Position numbers and translations under genes: made by a program | NCBI GenBank assembly: GCA_963978905.1 | Contig: OZ022260.1 | Location: 42,181,551-42,245,550, forward strand | Reading direction: 5' to 3' | DNA: 64,000 nt | DNA from: Trichostrongylus colubriformis | Taxonomy: Eukaryota; Nematoda; Chromadorea; Rhabditida; Trichostrongylidae | The notes under the pieces: generated by a model | Seen by the model: only the letters and a program-made list of their open reading frames with translations | Database searches by the model: none | What the model was told of the DNA's origin: nothing | In this document: in pieces, positions 56,301 through 64,000 of the stretch | Position numbering within the stretch: the stretch's first letter is position 1 | Layout of the letters: each line of letters starts with the position of its first letter

Positions 56301-56514
56301 AATCACGTATTTGTTTTGTAACTATGCTTAACGAAACGCGGTCTCATTTGATAAAAAAAGTCACACTAAGAAAATGATGAGGAGAAAACAGTGTTCAGAA
56401 ATCGAGAAAAGTTAAAAGGATTTCATATGCTAGCCAGGGACTCTTTAAAATATGGTACTCACTCAGAAATACAATCAAAATATGTAGGAATGTTGGTAGT
56501 TGTAGTAGCTGCAT
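48041..56514 (-). CDS. Predicted secreted 610-residue protein, 17 exons, unrecognised
   Basis: Exons (minus): 56514-56463, 56104-55982, 54820-54732, 54475-54385, 53951-53833, 52362-52216, 52028-51861, 51766-51754 (13 bases), 51457-51369, 50780-50664, 50596-50490, 50067-49972, 49909-49798, 49706-49627, 49070-48959, 48500-48319 and 48176-48041. All phases agree: 610 residues and TGA. Residues 1-23 are a signal peptide, MQLLQLPTFLHILIVFLISP then AHC, followed by an acidic stretch (HDSEEDSSEDDS). Residues 59-120 are helical (KKGQMEMAKGAFKTQLEVLE). Dibasic sites are frequent. The C-terminal 110 residues are Pro/Trp/Gly-rich, with PPLVWTPKGRHTRLRWVGAT and FDTPAAHL at the end. There is no further membrane helix. 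I recognise no domain; a nematode-specific extracellular protein is the inference. Introns carry the MITEs at 49279 and 51046. Confidence 0.8.
49279..49421. mobile_element. TA-type MITE, CAGTCCATTTC family, copy 2
   Basis: CAGTCCATTTCGGAGCGCCT ... GGCGCTCCGAAAAGGAG; arms share GGGCGTGGCCTACGGAC. TA lies on both sides. It sits in an intron of the secreted-protein gene. Confidence 0.85.
50272..50365. repeat. ATTTATTT microsatellite
   Basis: About eight to nine copies of the tetranucleotide TTTA at 50328-50362, preceded by ATTGAATTATTGAAT-type repeats; intronic. Confidence 0.8.
51046..51243. mobile_element. TA-type MITE, CAGTCCATTTC family, copy 3 with inner hairpins
   Basis: Ends are CAGTCCATTTCGCGTCCGCT and GCGCTCCGAAACGGACTG with TA on both sides. 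It contains a small palindrome CCATTTCGCGTCCGCT...GGACGCGAAATGG at the left. It also has a large inner hairpin made of AAACTCTCACGCCGCCACAC and its inverse. It lies in an intron of the secreted-protein gene. Confidence 0.85.
51754..51766 (-). other. 13-base microexon of the secreted-protein gene
   Basis: GCCAGGCGCGCTC lies between a TTTTCGCAG acceptor and a GTAAAT donor. Without it the flanking exons (52028-51861 and 51457-51369) cannot be joined in an open frame; with it they read ...RALLQ-ARRAP-LTNRR. It is inferred from splice signals and phase, not from a transcript. Confidence 0.65.
52420..52685. repeat. GC-rich dispersed repeat in partly inverted arrangement
   Basis: CATACTCTGCGATGCCAGCG and, inverted, GCGTTCATCTTTGCGGTGCC bound a stretch matching 10480-10640 and 21650-21800 (ATGCCACCCTGCCTCGTTGT, CGCTGCCTGTGAACGCAGCC). 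Intronic; ORFs here are not genes. Confidence 0.65.
53017..53160 (-). mobile_element. Truncated mariner relic
   Basis: TTAGGTTGTAAGGAAAGTAC is followed, on the opposite strand, by a short frame reading FEFILCTQKTDQYFPYN, which resembles the very end of a mariner element. No second end was found. It lies in intron 5 of the secreted-protein gene. Confidence 0.4.
55219..55306. repeat. Hairpin with perfect 19-bp arms
   Basis: GGTTCGAGTGTAGACACAG at the left and its exact inverse CTGTGTCTACACTCGAACC at the right, about 50 bp apart; intronic in the secreted-protein gene. Possibly a very small MITE. Confidence 0.7.
55390..55790. repeat. Inverted duplication of an unidentified repeat
   Basis: The minus strand of 55430-55560 and the plus strand of 55605-55735 share TGGTTGGGT-GAGC-TTTAC, GCGTCACCA-AGTGCC-CCGTGGTC and GCACATGATT. 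The spacer is about 45 bp. It generates long ORFs on both strands that are not genes. It is intronic in the secreted-protein gene. Confidence 0.6.
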
Positions 56515-56876
56515 CAGCGCTGAGGACGTTTTGAACGACGACGACACAAAGGCGAAGACGAGGCGGGATTGGAGAAAATCCGGTGTGCATCGAAAGAGAA
56601 TTTCGCTGATAACAGGAAGTGATCGACCCCTGACGGCGACTTGCGCTCGATGTCACAATGGAAGATCGTGGTTGAAAGCGCCCAGGTACGTACGATTTTT
56701 TAGGATGACACGCGGTCGAACACTTCAGTGCGTAGGATAATTCAAATCAAAGGAATCGTGCACGGGAAAACTAGCTTTGTTACCCTCATATTTATGTTGT
56801 ATTTGCCTAATAATGGCAGTATGCAAATTTTCACGCGAAAAAGTGAGAATACGCTGAGATACAAGTTCCCAAATTC

Positions 56877-57037
56877 TTGGCCGGATGGGCAGGGCCTCCG
56901 AAAGGGCCTCGTCTTGTCATCCGCCGCAGTTGAACGGAGAGCGAGACTTACGTAACTTTCTGTTTCTACAATGCGTCTCCGACCGCGGCGGACGACGGGG
57001 TGGGCACTTGCTCGGGGGCCCCGCCCATCCGGCCAAG
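56877..57037. repeat. GC-rich inverted repeat of about 160 bp
   Basis: TTGGCCGGATGGGCAGGGCC is mirrored by GGCCCCGCCCATCCGGCCAA. It lies 5' of the secreted-protein gene. Probably a MITE; no clean target duplication. Confidence 0.65.
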
Positions 57038-57039
57038 AC

Positions 57040-57930
57040 CTTGCGGTGATGTATCTCATCCGGATTCACTTTTTTCGCGTGATATTTTGCATGCAGGCGA
57101 CTACAACATAAATATATGGGTAACAAAGAAACTCATTTTTCTCACAATTCCTTCAAGAGAGTAGTGTATATTTGGTGATCAATATGAATAAGGTACATGC
57201 TAGGAACAGCTCCAAGGAGACGAGATGAGAAGTTAAAGGGACGGTATTGGTAAGTCATATTAGCATCTGCTACGCTAATGATTTCGGGCTCAGACAAGTT
57301 GGATATCGGTAAACCGTCTTGAAACCGGATTCAGGGCTCGATTTATGTCGCGCAAGTGCATGGCGCATTTCCCTTTCGCACACCTCTGCGCTATGACCGC
57401 TCTCATTGAATTTGTTATGTGAGGCTTTCTCACCATCGCTCATTACAATTACTCACAAGAAAAACGTTTCAGACTCCTGGCCATCGCTTTTTTTGTTGGG
57501 GGTGTGGTTGTACGTGAGTGTGGGCGTGGTCAGCCACTGAGTGACGTATCGGTCTGCCCGGCCAGAGAGGAGCATTTCTTTGCGAATTTTTCTGAAAAAT
57601 TCGACCCTCCTCCCGAAAGTTCACTGATCACGCACGTCTCCAAAAATCCAAATCACTGTATTGGTATTGTAGGAAGCATTCTCTGATTTATTCAAAAAAT
57701 TGCCGCCAAGCTATAATCGTGTATTGCGATCTGGTAAAAAGTAAAAAAATCGTTTTTAGAAACCACGTGGCTTTTCCAAAATCACTGAGAAAGTTTAGCT
57801 TGTGGAAAGTTTTTCCTCACATCATAGGAATTCCCCAACGCACGAGTGCCCCTGGTCCCGTCACGCCTCATCCGTATGGGTTCATCTTTTACATCCCTTC
57901 CCTCGTTGCATGACATACTCACCAAATCAT
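57040..57930. other. Upstream intergenic sequence, no gene seen
   Basis: Short ORFs only, without splice context or motifs. Confidence 0.35.
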
Positions 57931-57935
57931 CCTAA

Positions 57936-58203
57936 AGGCAGTGATAGAGATAATTCGGGTTGAATATGGAAATATTATTGAATATGAAAGTCAATGTTCT
58001 CAGTGGCACTGAAGTGAATAAAAAGGAAGAAGCGATCAGGAACCCTACAGTTAATATTAAAAGAATGTCAAATAAAAAAACTTCTACAAAGGTCGAGGGC
58101 GCTCCTTTCACCGGGGATTCCGCCACAAATAGTCTTTTTAGACCCCTAGCTTTGAGTGATTACTTTGGTAGTTTTCATTATTTACATTACCCCTACCACT
58201 GTC
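57936..58203. mobile_element. TTAA-type MITE, AGGCAGTG ends
   Basis: AGGCAGTGATAGAGATAATT at the left and ATTACCCCTACCACTGTC at the right are imperfect inverted repeats. TTAA follows the right end (58204-58207) and CTAA precedes the left. It is related to 24080-24481 and to the sequence starting at 63906. Confidence 0.6.
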
Positions 58204-58207
58204 TTAA

Positions 58208-59136
58208 ACTGACAGTTGACATACAAGGCATCGTGAAGCGGAATGATTTCAAGTTTGGGTTGGAAATTGCGGTCCTAGGTAAACACACACATTGTTCTAT
58301 TGGTCTCTGGCGTTTTCTTCTTTTGGTTTTGTGTAATGGCCAACTAAGTAGCGCTCACAGATTCATTTTGTATGTCCTATACCATAACCGCGAAAGCATC
58401 TAGCAAAATCCTTGCGGCGTTAGCTATTTTTTAAAGAATTCAACTTGTTCATATGTCTGAAATTGAAGCAGAGCAGTGATGAATTTATTAATCTACACAT
58501 TAAATATTATATTATCACAAAGGCAATTCAATAAGAGTCAATAGACGGGATAGAGTGCTAGAGTGCTGCTAGATGATTTCGAATTTCTTCCGACGGAAGG
58601 AGCTACGCCGAATCAACACTGAAAGCAGAATGTTCAGCATAAAAGATAAAACGTGAGCGTCCTGACATACTTTTAAGAATGTTCAAAAGCTGTAAAATGA
58701 TGAAAACAATCACAGTTTTGAAGTTCAATTGAAGTCATCGCTTGGTGAAACATTCGTTCAGCTTTGGCAAACATCCATGGAAAAAAGTCTTGCTCCAATT
58801 CTGAAAATAATTATATATATTTTTGCTCCAGTCGCAGGGCAATGCAAGCAGTTGTAAAATCTAAATAATTATCGTTGCTTGAGGGTCCATTTTCTACGAA
58901 ATCTTTGGTTTTCGGAGAGTTCCGTCATGAAAATGGTCGCCAAAGGAAAATAAAAATGAAAAAAAGTAAATTAACAACTTCTAGGGGATTCGATGTTGCC
59001 GCACACAATAAGTTTTTTCGGGGTCTGTTGCGAATCGGCCTAACTCACAGAGCGAGACCAGCAGAGAGCTTGTCGCGCGCGGTAATGGAACTAATGCCAC
59101 GCGGTGACCGCCTTGGTCCTCCTGACGCACATTCTA
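58208..59136. other. Intergenic, no supported gene
   Basis: AT-rich, with no motif-bearing ORF or RNA gene recognised. Confidence 0.35.
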
Positions 59137-59248
59137 CAGTCCATTTCACAGCGTTAGATAGGCCGTGGCCTGTGTGGCGAGAGTGAGAGTGTGTGGCGAG
59201 TACCCAAGATCTTAAGCCTCGCCCTATAAAGCGCTCTAAAATAGACTG
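59137..59248. mobile_element. TA-type MITE, CAGTCCATTTC family, copy 4
   Basis: A 112-bp element, CAGTCCATTTCACAGCGTTA ... GCGCTCTAAAATAGACTG with TA on both sides; inner GGCGAGAGTGAGAGTGTGTG. The shortest of the four copies. Confidence 0.8.
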
Positions 59249-59483
59249 TAAATGCTCCGATGTCACTGCTGTACGCTGAATTACTAGTTCTTTCTTTGAA
59301 ATCTCCCGTGTCTTTAGGTTTTCGGCAATTTTCTTTTTTATATCTCCGATCCTCTCTTTTTCGCACCGTAGTTACCTTTGTAATAGGGGAACCAAATTGT
59401 ATATTGGAGCCCTTCGAATCAATGTTCTCACAGGTCCATCTGGGTGCCAATAAGTGAGACCGGAAGAAAATAGAGGATTCGCG

Positions 59484-62400
59484 TCACCCTCCCAGAATTC
59501 CGTCAGCGACTTTGATGTTGTTAGCGGTGTCGCCTACAGCTGCACTGCCTATTACATTTGAATTCATTAGAATAGTGTCTGACGCTACATAAATTACTGC
59601 GAATTGATGTAGCCTTTTCAGTTCGAAAAGCGGTGTACAAGGCCCACATTGCCACTTTACGCACTTCTGACTTATATATACAGTCCTTATCTCAAAGATA
59701 GAGTAGGCGGGCCGCATGCAGTTTCAATAAAAAACAATGACACAAAAACACAAAAAGGAAAAAAAACACCTCATTTATGCCACAACACGCAGTGAAATCA
59801 TGCAATACCAATGCTAAACTAGTGTATTATCATAAAAACTAACTCATTTTTCCAAAATGATGCATGTAGAGACGAAATCAGTTGATCACCGGCGGACAAT
59901 TCGTACACGCACGCATTCCAACTGCGCGCGCAACGAACTGCATGCGGCCCGCCTACTCTATCTTCGGGATAAGCACTGTACTTTCAGTGCCTGAGTGTAC
60001 TGTCTTTTGGAATTTTGTAGTTTCTTACCAGCTGTCATCAATTCTAGTTTAGTCAAGTGCCTGTTCATCGATCTGGTGTCCAAACCGATGGTCCTCGTTT
60101 TCGGGGCCACTTTTCTTGTTCCCTCAAAATGAGCCATACTCGAGCCGGTGATCTGAAATAAGTGTGTCAAAAGTGCTGTTTATAGAAATCAGTTACGCTC
60201 ATGCTCCCTAGCTTTGCAGAATACCACAATCTACGAAATTGGAGGGAATATCAGTACGATTTTTGGTCCGCGATGAAAGTTTCATGGCTAATTCGCAACG
60301 AAGCAGTTTATTAATCTGATCATGCAAAGCATTGTGCGGAGAATAGTGAGATATTTCCTGCTACGTGATGCCTTTAAGTGCGGTCCATACACGTTCTCTC
60401 CAGAACCGCTTTAAGCCACACCCCGTTGCTCCAGAAAGGTTTTCTTGCAACGACCAGTATCATCACAATTTTTTTTTTTGCAGAACTGGGCCTGTGAGAT
60501 ACATAAAAACAGAATCCTTCGAGTTATCGTCAGTAAAGATTTTTCAAGAGCTTAAAAACGCAGAGATGAAAAAAGAATAGAATACAGCTTTTGAATAATC
60601 CTTGAACAAAGCCTTTTGCTCTTTTGAGGCGGCGGCCTATTTGCTTTGCTATTTGCCAGCGTGGGGTCTAAAATACTCTCGTTACTGTGAACTGTGTCTT
60701 CAAGCGGTGGCTGGTAACTTTCGTGGTTGTGAAAAAACTCCATTATAACTGTTGGTCATGATGAAGCCCTTCATTTTCATACTATAACGTTCTCTCCATG
60801 AACCTCCGTACCTGCTTACAGGTTTCTTCTGCCAAACTTCGAGTCAATCGAAGAGTTTCTTCCTTTTGCAGGGCTTCGATTATTTTGTTCTGGAAAAGAA
60901 ATAGACCTTCAGTCAAATTGAAGAGGTGTCGTTGACAAAGAATCTCCTCAAAACGGACAAAACAAATGAGTAAGGCAAAGGTTTGGGCTCGCAAACTGGT
61001 CTGTTCTCACTCATGGGCTGTGCGTTTAAGAACAGAAAGTTAAGAACAGAAAAATCCCTTTGGAGCTTAGTTCTGTCCCTTTTTTGCGTCGCACATACCT
61101 ATTAGTCATTTCTGCCTTTCCGTATAAAGGTGCTGATAGAAACTTAATATCCAAACCAAAAACGTTATTTCAGAAAAAATTGGTTCGATGAAAAAAGTAA
61201 ATGAAATGGGTTGAAACCTTTTCTTCTATAGTGAGTTTCGTAGAATGTTGAAGCTTGTCGAACAGATCCTTGTAAGTTTGTGCTTGACTTCGAAGTTGAG
61301 CGATTTCAGCCTCTTTTTCAAGTGATTCTCTGGCCTTTGATATAGCACTAGTGACCAGCTGCTCGACTAATAATGCTGTCTCGCGATCGAAATCCTGGAA
61401 CATTTAATCGAGAGGTTGAGGAAGGTTATGGCTGTGAAATCTTTACAGTTGATATGGCCTCTAAACAGAGGTGCTTTGGAGAGAAATTCGAAGTCATGTA
61501 CCTCTCTGCCGAAAGGATATAACCTGGGACAGCAGTTTTGAGCTGAAGTTCGAACGAGTAAGGGGTTTCAGAACGGGACAGCAATAGAGAAACTACTTAT
61601 TTTGTTTATTTATTTATTTATTAATATTAGGTTGTCCCAAAAGTCTTGTAGGATTTCTTTTCGACCAACATTTTTTATTATTTTTTCCTCCAACAAACAA
61701 AAATTAGGCAACAAGGTATTCTCCATTGTTATCGATAAGACACTGCCACCTCATAGGTAAATCGCTGCTCCCCTCCTCCCGGAACCATGGGCTCTGAGAG
61801 TCGATGAAGTCAGCGATCGCCTTTGCAAGCATGCCATGATCAACGAATGTTCTCTTGGCCAGGAAGGATTCAAGAGGATGGGTAAGGAGATAGTCATAAG
61901 GGGCAATGTCTGAAGAGTATGGCCTGTAGGGCAGACATCCCAGCCGAGTTCGTGTAGCTTGGCCTGGGTACTTTTCGTGAAATGGAAGGGGGAGTCGTCA
62001 TGGGAGGGTGACCGCGGACCTTTTTTGGAGCTTTTCTCGAACAGCGACGGCGAGCTGCTGGAGCTGGTGGGTGCATACGGTAGCGATGTCTGTCTCGCCT
62101 TGTACCAGCACCTTATGGAAAAGCATTCCTTCAGCGTCGCAGAAGTAGCACGGTCTTAAGCGTGATTTGTCCTTCATGTCAATCTCGTCGTTGCTGAAGC
62201 TGATGAACCAGCGGCGCACGGTCTCGAAGCTCACACATCCCCTGCCCAATGCAGCGTTGATGGAGTGGCAAACTTCCGTCGCTTTGGTGCCGCAAGACCC
62301 CTCATAGTAGATGGGGTGTAGGTTGGGACACACGAATCTAGGCCGTGACCCTGTAACAGCCTGTGGCCTTTGACCTAAGCCTTAAATAATTCAGACAATT

Positions 62401-63892
62401 TGCTCATGTAAATCGTGTCTTCCTTGCAAATCTGTTCCGTTGTATAGTCAAATTGTCTGAATTATTCATGTCACAGGGCAAAGGCCACAGGCTGTCACAG
62501 GGTTACGGCCTAGATTCGTGTGTCCCAACCGTCACCCTAGTAGATGACACCGCGAGTTGGGTGGGTATCGACAACGGGCATTGTAGCTCTCTCCACGGGA
62601 TCTGGTCTGTCAATATATATTTTTCTAGAAAGCTTAGAGCACGTTCTACCATATTCCTGAACCGCCTAGACGTGCCTCAAAGTAAGCAAGAGTTACTGAT
62701 TTTTTTGGAAAAATCCTACAAGACTTTTGGGACAACCTAATACATCAAAACTGGTGTGCACAAGAGTAGTTTGTATTTCGTGGGAATAAAGACCATGACG
62801 AAATGAAAGATATGGGAAGAGATAATCAATAAAAATCAAAGCGCTAAGTAGGATTAGGAAATAAGAGAAACAGATGAAAAAAATAAGAGAAACAGATTGA
62901 AAAACAGCTTCTCCAGTGCATTGCCTTCAGATCCTACCGAGTAACCGGTGATGTGGCCGGCTCACCTTGTTGTGAAATGAACTTCTGTTACTCGAAATCA
63001 GCGAAGTGATATTATAAAAGAATAATATGTAAATAGCTGAGAGTTGATGGCCCAGCTGCAGCGTCGCGTAAGTAGCAACGGATATGCTATGACTAATCGA
63101 TTAATGTTGCGTTGCGGATTTGCAAGTTTCATGAATTTGTCATGATTCCCAGTAGGCTGAGACGTTTTGGGCTCGGGACATAGAGGTTAATAAAAACACG
63201 TTGCAATTGCTAGCACTGTTGAGTATTCTTCTCGGATTCTGCTCCCCGAGTGCGACCGGCCCCTTTTTTTTCCTATGCTAAAATACCTCTTGAGATTTCT
63301 CACTCCGTGGCTGACCCTGGTCAAAAGGAAACTCTGTGAAAATTTTGCATTTTAATATCCTCACGTAGCAGCTCCTTCGCATTACCAGCGCTTTGGACCA
63401 CTATTTTGTCTGAATTCACAGTTTCAATGGTTGGAATTTCCGATTTTATTGCTGATATGTGCTTCAATAAAAGAGGCATTAGTTCGTTTACTATTCGCTT
63501 TTTTTTAATTTTTGAAGCGTCTGGAATTGGTAGATTGGTCTTAGCGTTTTATAAGGGTCAACAAAATCAAGAAGGAGGAGGTCATGATGTTAGGAGACAC
63601 GAAAAGCGGGTTCTTGCGAAATTACTGGATTTACGCTCAAATAAGCTGAAAATTATCCGTGTGGCATATATAAATATATGCTATTTTAATGATAAGAAAA
63701 TTCAAAGGAAGAAGGAGATCAGAGGTATTCTCACGTCATCTGTTTGTATTCCGAGCTCGACAATTACGGATTGTGGTCGACTAGTAGATAACGGGGTAAC
63801 TAGGTGCACATCTCCGTCCTGTTCAGGTGTTGGACGACGTAGTGAACCCAGTTTGGGGGCGACAGGAACGACTACCGATGGTTTTGGCGTAT
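59484..63892 (-). CDS. Coiled-coil-rich protein gene, 5' end beyond the window
   Basis: Exons (minus): 63892-63735, 63539-63333, 61394-61218, 60889-60820, about 60748 to near 60570 (3' limit unresolved), 60152-60029 and 59548-59484 (stop TGA). Phases agree except across the unresolved end of the fifth exon, and the acceptor at 63539 is weak. The first exon is Pro-rich (TPKPSVVVPVAPKLGSLRRP) and ends VIVELGIQTDD. GIQT followed by acidic residues resembles a dynein light chain LC8 docking motif. The next exons are strongly helical: NELMPLLLKHISAIKSEIP, VTSAISKARESLEKEAEIAQ and LLSRSQAQ-like AQLRSQAQTYKDLFDKLQH, consistent with a coiled coil. The tail is basic, then small and Gly-rich. A cytoskeletal or transport adaptor is an inference only. 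The long intron 61395-63332 carries a mariner and its nested MITE. Confidence 0.65.
59681..59978. mobile_element. TA-type MITE with CAGTCCTTATCTC ends
   Basis: A 298-bp element with arms of about 45 bp (CAGTCCTTATCTCAAAGATA and GATAGAGTAGGCGGGCCGCA mirrored at the right) and TA on both sides. It lies in the last intron of the coiled-coil gene. Confidence 0.88.
61627..62740 (-). mobile_element. Defective mariner, TTAGGTTGTCCCAAAAGTCT family, copy 2 with nested MITE
   Basis: A TA-flanked 1114-bp element, 881 bp once the nested MITE and its duplication are subtracted, matching copy 1 (889 bp). The minus strand shows the helix-turn-helix HSINAALGRGCVSFETVRRW, then EVLVQ-like [20 protein letters not shown], and at the end MRWQCLIDNNGEYLVA before TAA. 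Frame breaks and a missing first catalytic region make it inactive. It lies in an intron of the coiled-coil gene. Confidence 0.93.
62314..62537. mobile_element. Nested Mutator-type MITE, 224 bp
   Basis: Starts GGGTGTAGGTTGGGACACAC and ends GTGTGTCCCAACCGTCACCC. The inverted repeats extend about 85 bp. It is flanked by a perfect 9-bp duplication TAGTAGATG (62305-62313 and 62538-62546). The other mariner copy (43810-44698) has this sequence once, that is, the empty site. Confidence 0.95.
62745..63330. other. Intron of the coiled-coil gene; nothing recognised
   Basis: Apart from a repeated ATAAGAGAAACAGAT at 62860-62895, no feature was seen. Confidence 0.35.
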
Positions 63893-63905
63893 CTGAAAAG
63901 TTTAT

Positions 63906-64000
63906 TCCTTAAAGGTAGTGATCGGGGTAATTTGGGGAATATTGAAAGATCATCAAATTTGAAGGTGGACGTGCATAGTAGTGCAAAACTGGAGGAAAAA
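63906..64000. mobile_element. Left end of a TTAA-type MITE, cut by the window edge
   Basis: CCTTAAAGGTAGTGATCGGGGTAATT matches the left end of the family at 24080 and 57936 (TTAA followed by AGG-AGTG). The right end is outside the window. Confidence 0.5.

Noticed and set aside
63406..63912. 168-residue + strand ORF
   Set aside because: The opposite strand carries two good exons with splice sites (63892-63735 and 63539-63333); the + strand frame is a shadow.

Overview
This is a gene-sparse, repeat-dense window of a eukaryotic genome, almost certainly a parasitic nematode of the strongylid/hookworm type. The grounds are: genes split into many short exons by introns with nematode-style TTTCAG acceptors; an NHE8/nhx-8-type exchanger; and abundant mariner elements that begin TTAGGTTG. 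It is not bacterial, so long ORFs are a poor guide. The genes below were rebuilt by joining exons through splice sites and checking reading-frame phase.

Seven genes or gene-like units are supported. (1) + strand, 1-2798: 3' end of a single-pass membrane protein. (2) - strand, 10128-6376: a complete four-exon gene for a 132-residue protein. (3) + strand, 12878-22292: a complete seven-exon gene for a 278-residue LisH-motif protein. (4) + strand, 28007-29126: a chromodomain plus Cys-rich coding unit lying inside a TTAA-flanked piggyBac-like element (27761-29433). (5) + strand, 40915-46883: a complete Na+/H+ exchanger of the NHE8 type, about 588 residues. (6) - strand, 56514-48041: a complete 17-exon gene for a 610-residue predicted secreted protein that I cannot identify and that includes a 13-base microexon. 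(7) - strand, beyond 63892 down to 59484: a coiled-coil-rich protein whose 5' end lies outside the window.

Nearly everything else is mobile DNA. Five full-length mariner/Tc-type elements with TA duplications lie at 8497-9387, 11901-12799, 20682-21610, 43810-44698 and 61627-62740. There is also a palindromic mariner derivative (4387-5051). Several MITE families have resolvable target duplications: Mutator-like with 9-10 bp, piggyBac-like with TTAA, and Tc/mariner-like with TA. Coding remnants belong to a Penelope-like element, an RTE-type retrotransposon, a DIRS/Crypton-type tyrosine recombinase and a Gag-like zinc-knuckle protein. tRNA-derived SINEs are present, as is a 146-bp minisatellite with 12 indel-free repeat intervals (36147-38135). 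Most transposons sit in introns of the host genes, which explains the long introns.

The most unusual unit is the piggyBac-like element whose coding region splices a chromodomain into the C-terminal part of what looks like a transposase. The best-resolved history is a Mutator-type MITE nested in a mariner copy, with the empty site preserved in a second mariner copy in the same window.
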